DNA of 35,344 nucleotides from Holosporales bacterium (lineage in GTDB: Bacteria; Pseudomonadota; Alphaproteobacteria; BNTO01), in contig JAIRNW010000011.1 in NCBI GenBank assembly GCA_031257795.1, positions 1-35,344 of the forward strand, in the 5' to 3' direction. The translations under genes and the position numbers were made by a program. Below the pieces are notes generated by a model, which ran no database searches, was not told the DNA's origin, and saw only the letters and a program-made list of their open reading frames with translations. Positions 1 to 6,243 of the stretch are shown here, in pieces (within the stretch, counting starts at the first letter, position 1; every line of letters starts with the position of its first letter).

Positions 1-57
1 GGCTGCAGAAAACAAAAACACACCACCATTCAAAAAAGCTGAAAACTTGCTCCTCAT
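1..57 (-). CDS. N-terminus of an exported protein (cut by window edge)
   Basis: The minus strand has a strong ribosome binding site (GAGGAGGAG) five bases before an ATG at 55-57, followed by 19 open codons to the window edge reading MRSKFSAFLNGGVFLFSAA. A basic start followed by a hydrophobic stretch looks like a signal peptide. The rest lies outside the window, so no function can be given. Confidence rests on the ribosome binding site and the signal-like start only. Confidence 0.5.
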   Translation of the reverse strand, partial: MRSKFSAFLNGGVFLFSAA

Positions 58-159
58 ATCACTCCTCCTCATACTGACTCCCCTCAAAAAACATTGTGAC
101 GACCACACGTATGTATAGCTCCCCCGCACGAAATGTTAAAATATTTTTACTTTGTGTAC

Positions 160-208
160 AAAAAAAATCATGAGCCCGGCTTTTGCTGGGAACGTGGCAT
201 AAAGCCGG
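160..208 (-). terminator. Probable terminator downstream of trxA
   Basis: Read on the minus strand, an 8-bp perfect inverted repeat (CCGGCTTT ... AAAGCCGG) with a 17-base loop is followed after about eight bases by a run of eight T. It sits about 90 bases past the trxA stop. The gap between stem and T-run makes it a weak example of an intrinsic terminator. Confidence 0.45.
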
Positions 209-296
209 TAGTGAGATTTTTGGCCGTTCAAAAAATTATCAATACGCAAATGTGTAAAAATTTTGCTGAGATATCGGGCCAGACCTAATCAAAAGC

Positions 297-635
297 CTAC
301 GACTTCGCCTTCACCCCATATTCGCACGCCGTCCTGATTAGGTCCTCTATTTCAAGTTTAGTAACAGAGCCCACGTTACGGACGGCCAAGCTGCCACGAT
401 TGAATAAGAGCAGGGTTGGAAGGTTGCAAATGGAGTATTGCTTAGCAATGTCCGGGCTATTATCAACGTTGACCTTGAAGAACTTTATGCCATCCCGCTC
501 CTCTGCGATCTCCTCCAAAAAAGGCATCAACATCCTGCACGGCCCGCACCAATCCGCATAAAAATCAACCAGCACAACCCCATCATGAGACAAAACCTCT
601 TTTTCGAAATCAATTTCGCCAATTTCCTGCAACAT
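297..635 (-). CDS. trxA: Thioredoxin
   Basis: This is a cytoplasmic thiol-disulfide oxidoreductase that keeps protein disulfides reduced using electrons from thioredoxin reductase. From the ATG at 635 it is 112 residues, the usual thioredoxin length. The active site WCGPC is at residues 29-33, preceded by VLVDFYADW, and the conserved cis-proline is P73 in NLPTLLLF. The reading frame is open further upstream to a TTG at 683. That extension (RRARKLL...) is not thioredoxin-like, and the ATG at 635 has an AGGG about five bases upstream, so I chose the ATG. The upstream extension resembles a fragment of the palindromic repeat (AAAAGCTTGCGAGCGCGTCG on the plus strand). The gene stands alone, with a possible terminator downstream. 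Confidence 0.93.
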   Translation of the reverse strand: MLQEIGEIDFEKEVLSHDGVVLVDFYADWCGPCRMLMPFLEEIAEERDGIKFFKVNVDNSPDIAKQYSICNLPTLLLFNRGSLAVRNVGSVTKLEIEDLIRTACEYGVKAKS

Positions 636-800
636 ATCCCCTGCCACCAAAAGCTTGCGAGCGCGTCGATCCGCTGTTCCCAATTCTCTTAGTGACAGGG
701 TTAGGCCACGACTCTAAACAACTAAACAGCGGATTGTAACAGAAAGCTTTAACTCGCTCAACACTCCGTGTCTCCTGCTCACAATCCACTTGTGACTGGC

Positions 801-1775
801 TTATATCCTCAGGCCAATCACTAAAGCGATTGCTTTGGCGCTTTTGGACAGAGGGATTTGCATTTTGTCCTCGCTGACAACCGGCGTCTGATGTGTAACC
901 CCTCCTGTTACGCCTGTAGGGTCGTATCTAGAGACAGTCGCTTTCAAATTCTTTGAGCGGTCAAAAAGGTATTTCATCTCAAGACCAACGAAAAGTTTAT
1001 CTAAGCAAAAATATTTGCGCACACCCGCTCCAACAGAAAAAGCTGGGCAGAGGTTGAAAGGAGGCTTTATCTGCGGGAAATTAATTCCATTCACAACTTG
1101 TGTATTGTTTCCAAAGAATGTTGCGAATTCTGGCCTAGTTTCCTGATTACTTGCTGTGGCCGTTGTGTTGGAGGCGTCGTCTTCAACTTTGTACCCAACA
1201 ATATCGCCTCGAACCCTGATAATTGTGATGTCGACTCCGGCAGAAACAAAAAAGAGGCACCCAAAGGCATTCAGCCCCAGCAAAGCGTCGAAGCCGAAGT
1301 TCCTTTTGGGGCGGATGGACAAATTCGAGACTACATCGTATTGCTTACCTGGCTCACTGCTGAGGATTCCGCGTTTTTTTGTCTCTATGTTCCCTGTATT
1401 GTGCCCAATATACCACTGCCCGGCGAGAACAATGCAATTAGCTATTTCATATGCATAACCAACAATAATATTCATTGCCAGCGCGTTGCGTATGTATTCA
1501 TTGTTCAGAGGGGGGATGTCTGGCAGCGACACGATCCCCTGCTCCTTTAAAACGCCACCTTTTAGCCCGATGTAGTAGCCGGTGTTGGAGGCGGAGCAGC
1601 AGGGGAACGGCAGTAATACTAGACAGAGCGACAGCCAACAAAACCCGCGGCTTTGCCGGAGAACTGACCCACCGCTAGGCTTTGTCGATACGCACAACGC
1701 CGCTCCGCCACTGCGCAGAGCCACTCCTCCACACAATTTTCCTAGCGATTGTATTTTCAAAGCACGACACAACAT
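801..1775 (-). CDS. Predicted outer-membrane beta-barrel protein with a repeat-derived N-terminus
   Basis: 324 residues. After about 44 residues without recognisable character comes a hydrophobic stretch (GFCWLSLCLVLLPFPCCSAS) that looks like a signal peptide with cleavage near CSA/SN. The mature part begins GYYIGLKGG, has alternating hydrophobic strands, Gly/aromatic-rich segments (FFVSAGVDITIIRV, KLFVGLEMKYLFD) and ends with strand-like ALVIGLRI. This is the pattern of rickettsial surface antigens and small porin-like barrels, although I cannot name a family. The DNA for residues about 20-50 matches the palindromic repeat family (AACAAA, CGGCTTTGCCGGA, GGCTTTGTCGA), so an element appears to have landed at the start of the gene and now supplies its ATG side. 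A promoter candidate lies at 1814-1841. The beta-barrel call is inferred from composition. Confidence 0.65.
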   Translation of the reverse strand: MLCRALKIQSLGKLCGGVALRSGGAALCVSTKPSGGSVLRQSRGFCWLSLCLVLLPFPCCSASNTGYYIGLKGGVLKEQGIVSLPDIPPLNNEYIRNALAMNIIVGYAYEIANCIVLAGQWYIGHNTGNIETKKRGILSSEPGKQYDVVSNLSIRPKRNFGFDALLGLNAFGCLFFVSAGVDITIIRVRGDIVGYKVEDDASNTTATASNQETRPEFATFFGNNTQVVNGINFPQIKPPFNLCPAFSVGAGVRKYFCLDKLFVGLEMKYLFDRSKNLKATVSRYDPTGVTGGVTHQTPVVSEDKMQIPLSKSAKAIALVIGLRI

Positions 1776-1813
1776 ACTTTATCACTCACTCGATCTCCTC
1801 ACATTTTCAACTG

Positions 1814-1841
1814 TATATACTAAATTATGAAAAGTTTGCAA
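1814..1841 (-). promoter_or_regulatory. Candidate sigma70 promoter for the 801-1775 gene
   Basis: On the minus strand TTGCAA (1836-1841) and TATATA (1814-1819) are separated by 16 bases, about 40 bases before the start codon. A GAGGAG lies between promoter and start but roughly 20 bases from the ATG, further than usual. Confidence 0.35.
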
Positions 1842-1872
1842 GCAAACCCATCGGCGTCTGCATGGCCATTTA

Positions 1873-2009
1873 GAACCCGTTGGCATAATGATTTAAATTG
1901 GCCTTTTCTGCGTCAAATCTGGTTCGAAGCTCATGTCCGTTTAGTACACGCCTCTGCGCTCCGTTTCTCCTGAAAAACCCTCATTTTAAATCATTATGTC
2001 AACGGGTTC
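1873..2009. repeat. Palindromic element, AACCCGTTG-arm type, copy 1
   Basis: A 137-bp element bounded by the inverted arms GAACCCGTTGGCATAATGAT and ATCATTATGTCAACGGGTTC, extending inward to TTTAAAT. A near-identical copy lies at 31177-31312. The interior (TCTGGTTCGAAGCTC, CGTTTAGTACACGCCTCTGC, CCGTTTCTCCTG) aligns with the core of the other palindromic elements in this window, which have unrelated arms. There is no coding capacity. It lies in the divergent spacer between 801-1775 and 2124-2516. Confidence 0.88.
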
Positions 2010-2123
2010 TCAGTGATGGCAGCTCTATTCCAGTTTTAGCTGGGCAATCGCACGCAGAACGGTAAGTTTTGCTGGGTTGTTATTTGTTCTAGTTGTTGGT
2101 TAGACTTAATGTAGCTAGCCGCA

Positions 2124-2516
2124 TTGACTGAACACACTACATTGCTTGATAAGTCGAAACAATTTTTTTTATTCAGTGCGTTGATCCTTTCGACCTGCTT
2201 TATTTTTTTTTGCTGTGGCTATTTCATTGCAAAAAGAGTTAGGATGCCGAGCTTCGCGAAACAGCAGGAAGCACACAGGCGGCAGGTTACACTAGACGTC
2301 ATAACCCCTGCAACCGGCCTTACAGCCATAAAAACAGGGGCTTTAAAAGATATCTCGAAAGATGTTGCTTCTTTTCTGAAAACACAACGCGTGAGGCGCA
2401 CGGTTTCAGAGAGCGTGACCTGGCGGAAGTATCACCCCTTGACACCAATTGAGAGAGATAAGTTCCTGAAAAAAGCAGGGCAGTATAGGAACATCAAACC
2501 GCCGAAAGGGTACTGA
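2124..2516 (+). CDS. Small single-pass membrane protein, unknown function
   Basis: 130 residues with one N-terminal hydrophobic helix (about residues 14-36, FFLFSALILSTCFIFFCCGY) followed by the basic sequence AKRVR and a soluble basic C-terminal part ending LTPIERDKFLKKAGQYRN. The positive-inside rule suggests that the C-terminal part is cytoplasmic. No family is recognised. The only in-frame starts upstream of the helix are TTG codons (2124, 2142), without an obvious ribosome binding site, so the start is uncertain and the gene could have lost its original ATG. The next gene converges from the other strand 17 bases downstream. The short tail TTCGTCGAGCTCGG just past the stop may be a scrap of the palindromic repeat. 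Confidence 0.5.
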   Translation: MTEHTTLLDKSKQFFLFSALILSTCFIFFCCGYFIAKRVRMPSFAKQQEAHRRQVTLDVITPATGLTAIKTGALKDISKDVASFLKTQRVRRTVSESVTWRKYHPLTPIERDKFLKKAGQYRNIKPPKGY

Positions 2517-2533
2517 TTCGTCGAGCTCGGGGC

Positions 2534-3502
2534 TTAAAGCATGTTTGATAACCCCCCTAACATATAGCGTATTTCCTTGCTTAATATCCTAGGATGTTTT
2601 GCTAGTATACACTTTATATCTTCTCTTATTCCTTTTGGTATTGCAAAAAATGTCTTCTTTCTTGCGTCTTCCGACAAAATCGCCAACGACTCCGCGAACC
2701 TTTCAAAAGCCGCTATAATATTTGAGTCAATGACCAAGTCTTCCAGTGGTTTTAGGCCTTTGGCTCCCATATCTTCTAGGATTTCTATAATAGTCTTACT
2801 TTCGTATTTAGCATCAGCAGTAGCACGCGCTACTTCTAAGCCTTTCGCAACAACAGCGTCGATGGTATGGCGAGGGTCACAACTTGCTTTAAGCACGTAC
2901 TCCTTATTGGTTCTATGAATCCGCAGATCTTCCAACCTAGAGGAAGATATTTCTTTTTGGAAAAGTTTTGCGACTTCTCCATCTCCGCTCAAAAGTTCGT
3001 CAAAAGCTCTCTGCGAACGCTTGCCAAGGGACGCACATGGAAGATAACAAATGACATACTTAGCAAAAATAACTGCTGCATATACAGCTGGAAGGGTCAG
3101 CTGGAGAGACTTCTCAAAAAGAGCAGACCATGTGAATGAAGAAAGGGTGGCTAAACTTATTGCCAGATCTCCCGTCACCCCATACGCAAAAGCAGAAAAA
3201 CACACTCCGCAGGAAATTCGTTTTATGACTTGCCAATCGTTCAAGCGGTTCAAGTGCAGCCAATTTACCCAGCGTCTACCGGACAGATAATATTTCCAAT
3301 AGCTCAATATCCCCGACTGCTGCTGTTGCAGAGGAGCTTCTTTGACTACTACCACAGGATGTTTTGTAGGCGCGCCAGGCCCCTCAGCGCTGATGTCTTG
3401 ATGCCACGCATGACTCGGCTCTTCGGCCATTGATATGCCACTGCTAACCAGCATCCCTGCGGAAAGAACAATAAAAAATTTTGCTGTATCAAAGATGCGC
3501 AT
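2534..3502 (-). CDS. Exported/membrane protein, unknown function
   Basis: 322 residues from the ATG at 3502, which has GGA about nine bases upstream. A signal peptide is evident (MRIFDTAKFFIVLSAGMLVS, cleavage near SMA/EE). A short Pro/Gln linker follows, then two hydrophobic segments (about residues 93-125, ISCGVCFSAFAYGVTGDL..., and about 130-155, LTLPAVYAAVIFAKYVICY). The C-terminal half is charged and helical, including LEDMGAKGLKPLEDL and ILSEDARKKTFF. No family is recognised. It follows atpE on the same strand after a 132-bp gap, in the position where many genomes carry the ATP synthase b-subunit genes. It has no resemblance to AtpF, so the neighbourhood does not define its role. Confidence 0.75.
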   Translation of the reverse strand: MRIFDTAKFFIVLSAGMLVSSGISMAEEPSHAWHQDISAEGPGAPTKHPVVVVKEAPLQQQQSGILSYWKYYLSGRRWVNWLHLNRLNDWQVIKRISCGVCFSAFAYGVTGDLAISLATLSSFTWSALFEKSLQLTLPAVYAAVIFAKYVICYLPCASLGKRSQRAFDELLSGDGEVAKLFQKEISSSRLEDLRIHRTNKEYVLKASCDPRHTIDAVVAKGLEVARATADAKYESKTIIEILEDMGAKGLKPLEDLVIDSNIIAAFERFAESLAILSEDARKKTFFAIPKGIREDIKCILAKHPRILSKEIRYMLGGLSNML

Positions 3503-3634
3503 AAACAATTCCAATAAAGAATCTATATACTATACATAGTTGACACCAGCGTCTTTTCAAGAAAAAAACGAGCAATAATAAAGCTATACACACAGTCATA
3601 GAGAGACTTTGAAGCAGCAAAGTCAAGGCTAGGT

Positions 3635-3880
3635 TTACTTGAATAGAATAAGCATTGCCACAATAAAGGCAAACAAAGCTATCGACTCCGTCATCGCCCC
3701 ACCGATCAGCGCTATCGGGAAAAGGCTGTCCCTCGCGCTCGGATTCCTGCCTATCGCCTCACTCACCGCAGAGAAAATCTTGCCAAGCCCAAGCCCCACG
3801 CCAGTCAGCGCAAAAGTCGCCAGCCCTGCTCCTATCATCTTCATCGAATCGACATCCATTCCTTTGCTCACAATACTCAC
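3635..3880 (-). CDS. atpE: ATP synthase F0 subunit c
   Basis: 81 residues, typical length for the c-ring subunit that carries protons through F0. Two transmembrane helices: residues about 15-37 with the Gly-rich packing motif (GAGLATFALTGVGLGLG) and about 53-79. The polar loop has RNP (45-47) in place of the common RQP, as in other alphaproteobacteria. The proton-carrying carboxylate is E65 in AMTESIALF. It lies 20 bp after atpB in the same direction and is surely co-transcribed. Glutamate at the binding site is typical of H+-driven enzymes; nothing suggests a Na+ signature. Confidence 0.97.
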   Translation of the reverse strand: MSIVSKGMDVDSMKMIGAGLATFALTGVGLGLGKIFSAVSEAIGRNPSARDSLFPIALIGGAMTESIALFAFIVAMLILFK

Positions 3881-3900
3881 AAACCACAGCTCACGTGATT

Positions 3901-4638
3901 TTAATGCATGTGTAGTACATCATTCAAGTAAATACAGCTTAAAATTGTGAAAACGTAGGCCTGTAGGCAGGCGACAAATAGTTCGAAAGTTGTTAGAAGA
4001 ACGTTAATCCCAACGGGAAAAACAATCAGAGGAACCAAGGAATTCACAGCGCAAACAACGGCCGCGCTCGCTATGATCTTCAGAACAATGTGGCCCGCGA
4101 CCATGTTTGCGAACAGCCTGATAGATAGGCTGATTGGCTTGGAAAGGTACGAAACTATTTCAACCGGAATCAGCAGCGGAGCGATAAAAGCAGGAACTCC
4201 CGAAGGCAGGAAGATTTTGAAAAATTTCACGCCGTGCTTCGCGGCCCCAACGACCGTTATCCCGATGAAAACGAGCATCGCTAGTGTGAATGTGACGGCT
4301 AGATGGCTTGTGATTGTGAAGGAATATGGCAAGAGGCCAATGAGATTCGCAAGTAAAATGAAGATAAATAAAGAAAATATATACGGAACGAATTGCACGC
4401 CTTCAGAGCCGGCTTGTTCGCCTACCAGCTTTGAAACGAAGCTGAAGAGCGACTCACACAAAGACTGCATTGCGCCGGGAATCAATTTTTTGTTTCTTGA
4501 GCCCAAGTGTAAAAACAAGCACGCTAGCAATGTTATCGCGAACATCCAAGCCGAGGCGTTTGTGAAGGAAAAATCCAACCCGCCTAGGGACAGCTTTATT
4601 ATTGGGTGTATTTCAAATTGGTGTAATGGATCGAGCAT
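3901..4638 (-). CDS. atpB: ATP synthase F0 subunit a
   Basis: 245 residues, integral membrane stator subunit forming the proton half-channels against the c-ring. Key family features are visible: the essential arginine R174 in SLSIRLFANMVAGH, E219 and Q226 in the last helices (TTFELFVACLQAYVF), and an N-terminal HQFEIHP motif. About five or six transmembrane helices are apparent. It lies downstream of lspA and atpI on the minus strand and 20 bp upstream of atpE. The usual next genes, atpF and atpF', are absent from this run. Confidence 0.97.
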   Translation of the reverse strand: MLDPLHQFEIHPIIKLSLGGLDFSFTNASAWMFAITLLACLFLHLGSRNKKLIPGAMQSLCESLFSFVSKLVGEQAGSEGVQFVPYIFSLFIFILLANLIGLLPYSFTITSHLAVTFTLAMLVFIGITVVGAAKHGVKFFKIFLPSGVPAFIAPLLIPVEIVSYLSKPISLSIRLFANMVAGHIVLKIIASAAVVCAVNSLVPLIVFPVGINVLLTTFELFVACLQAYVFTILSCIYLNDVLHMH

Positions 4639-4730
4639 AATAACGAAATCCTCAAACGAGCCCCGCTTCGACGCAGTGGATCAAGCATAGCGAACCCTTC
4701 AAAAGGTCCGCTTTGACGTAATCGCCACCT

Positions 4731-5165
4731 CTACAGGACATCCTTTTTCTCTTTTTTCTCTCTCGGATAGAACTTCTGAGATAAGCAAACGAATCGGTAA
4801 AAGTTAGCCCCTGCAATTATCATACCCAAAATAATGCCGATGATAAAGAACAAGGGGCTTAGGGCGAGTTTTTTATCCAAGAAGATGCCCAAGAACATCC
4901 AGGCAAGCACTATAAACACAGTCTCCACTGCGAGCTGAAACGTCAGCCCATACAGCAACACAAAAAAACGGCTTTTATCTTCGGCTTTTTTCTGTTTCAC
5001 AAGCAATTTCTTGTTTGACGCCAGCGCGCGCACTTCTCCAGTGTGCTGCCCTTTTGTGGCCCCTTTCTCAACGGCAAGACCAACGCCTCTCTCGGCTTTG
5101 CCCGGCTCCCCCCCCAGCCTCAGCTCTTCAACATGCTCTTTCTTCAAGTCCTCAACTTTTTTCAT
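4731..5165 (-). CDS. atpI: ATP synthase protein I (AtpI-like)
   Basis: 144 residues from the ATG at 5165, whose A is shared with the lspA stop codon (TAATG), which indicates translational coupling. The first 65 residues are highly charged (MKKVEDLKKEHVEEL...). Two transmembrane helices follow (about 67-97 and 102-125, the second with FFIIGIILGMIIAGANFYRF) and then a basic tail. This two-helix hairpin directly upstream of atpB-atpE is the position and shape of AtpI, an accessory protein linked to c-ring assembly or stability. The charged N-terminus is longer than in most family members. Identity rests partly on gene order. Confidence 0.78.
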   Translation of the reverse strand: MKKVEDLKKEHVEELRLGGEPGKAERGVGLAVEKGATKGQHTGEVRALASNKKLLVKQKKAEDKSRFFVLLYGLTFQLAVETVFIVLAWMFLGIFLDKKLALSPLFFIIGIILGMIIAGANFYRFVCLSQKFYPREKKEKKDVL

Positions 5166-5683
5166 TATTTTCCCCGTACCGTTATGAAGAACAACATTAT
5201 CCCGCCGCATACTACTGCAGCGTCGGCAAAGTTGAAAGCCGGCCAATGGCAGTCATAGATTGTTGTGTTCGTGAATGGAATGCTCCACTCGCTTACGTAG
5301 AAATCAATGAAATCAATAACGGCCCCGTGTATCACCCTATCTAAAATATTGCCAGAAGCTCCGGCCAACATCAATACCGGGGCGGCAGCCTGCGGGACGG
5401 TGGAGGCGAATAAAAAAGTGCGAACAAGCCATAAACACGATAGCGAGATGGCTGTGTATATAATGGCTAACTGCCATGTGGCTCCGGTGTTTAGCAGGCC
5501 GAAGCTAATCCCCTTGTTGGTCACGAAAACCAAATTAAGGAAGCCGCAAACGGGGATATAGCCACCGGCCGCCGGGAGAAATTTGTTGACTATGGCCTTG
5601 GTTATTTGATCGAGCAAAACGACTGCACAGAAGATTAGTGCTCCAATAGTATAGAACCGCCCACTAATACGTTTTCCTGCCAT
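5165..5683 (-). CDS. lspA: Lipoprotein signal peptidase (signal peptidase II)
   Basis: 172 residues, an inner-membrane aspartic protease that cleaves prolipoprotein signal peptides after diacylglyceryl modification. Four transmembrane helices are apparent. The family motifs are present: GNILDRVIHGAVIDFIDFY with catalytic D124, and WPAFNFADAAV with catalytic D154. Helix 1 carries the conserved LDQITK. The gene is four bases downstream of a small 2TM protein and overlaps atpI by one base, so it belongs to the same transcription unit as the F0 genes. Confidence 0.96.
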   Translation of the reverse strand: MAGKRISGRFYTIGALIFCAVVLLDQITKAIVNKFLPAAGGYIPVCGFLNLVFVTNKGISFGLLNTGATWQLAIIYTAISLSCLWLVRTFLFASTVPQAAAPVLMLAGASGNILDRVIHGAVIDFIDFYVSEWSIPFTNTTIYDCHWPAFNFADAAVVCGGIMLFFITVRGK

Positions 5684-5687
5684 TTAT

Positions 5688-6017
5688 CTACTTTGCGTTT
5701 GTTCCATCTTGGCTCTTCTTTTTCGCTGACATGACTTTCGCGTACTTTTTTATCTGCTTCTCTTCCCACTCTGGGCTGAAAAAGCAAGTGAGTCGCCCGA
5801 GAATGCTTTTCCCATCCACAAGTCCGCTTGAAGTCGCTCTGATGAAAAGCTTTATTATAAAGGCGATCAGCACCCACAGTGGCCAGAAAGCCCCGCCCGT
5901 TGTGAGCCAAATCACGACACATACCAAAAAGACGCACGCACAAACGAACCCTTCTTGATACAAAAGCTTTAGCGAGCGCACATACTCTCGAACATCATCG
6001 TCTGAAACATTAGGCAT
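5688..6017 (-). CDS. Small two-helix membrane protein, unknown function
   Basis: 109 residues starting at an ATG at 6015-6017. Two closely spaced hydrophobic helices (about 24-40 GFVCACVFLVCVVIWL and 45-60 FWPLWVLIAFIIKLFI) are flanked by a polar N-terminus and a long Lys-rich C-terminal tail ending KKKSQDGTNAK. The shape matches the generic '2TM domain' proteins, but no function follows from that. It is first in the lspA-atpI-atpB-atpE run, with only four bases to lspA. Confidence 0.7.
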   Translation of the reverse strand: MPNVSDDDVREYVRSLKLLYQEGFVCACVFLVCVVIWLTTGGAFWPLWVLIAFIIKLFIRATSSGLVDGKSILGRLTCFFSPEWEEKQIKKYAKVMSAKKKSQDGTNAK

Positions 6018-6243
6018 CTCTCACGCTCCGTGCACTAAACCAACACACAGGGAGTTTACTTTATGTGCGGTGGTGCGTCCAGCGCAAATTTTTTCTCAGA
6101 TACATGCGAGATACATGCGAGAAAGAAGTGCGTGATTGAAATTCCGATTTGTTTTGTTAGACTTTCCACCAGGAAGTTCCAGTCAGTTATGGAGCGCTTC
6201 TTTTAAGAGCCTACTAGCTCCGGACACAAAGAGAAATGAAAGC

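Noticed and set aside
4640-4730. Two similar blocks upstream of atpB (CCGCTTCGACGCAGTGGATC and CCGCTTTGACGTAATCGCC) as a repeat element
   Set aside because: Only short similarity and no arms; could be a scrap of the family but not supportable.
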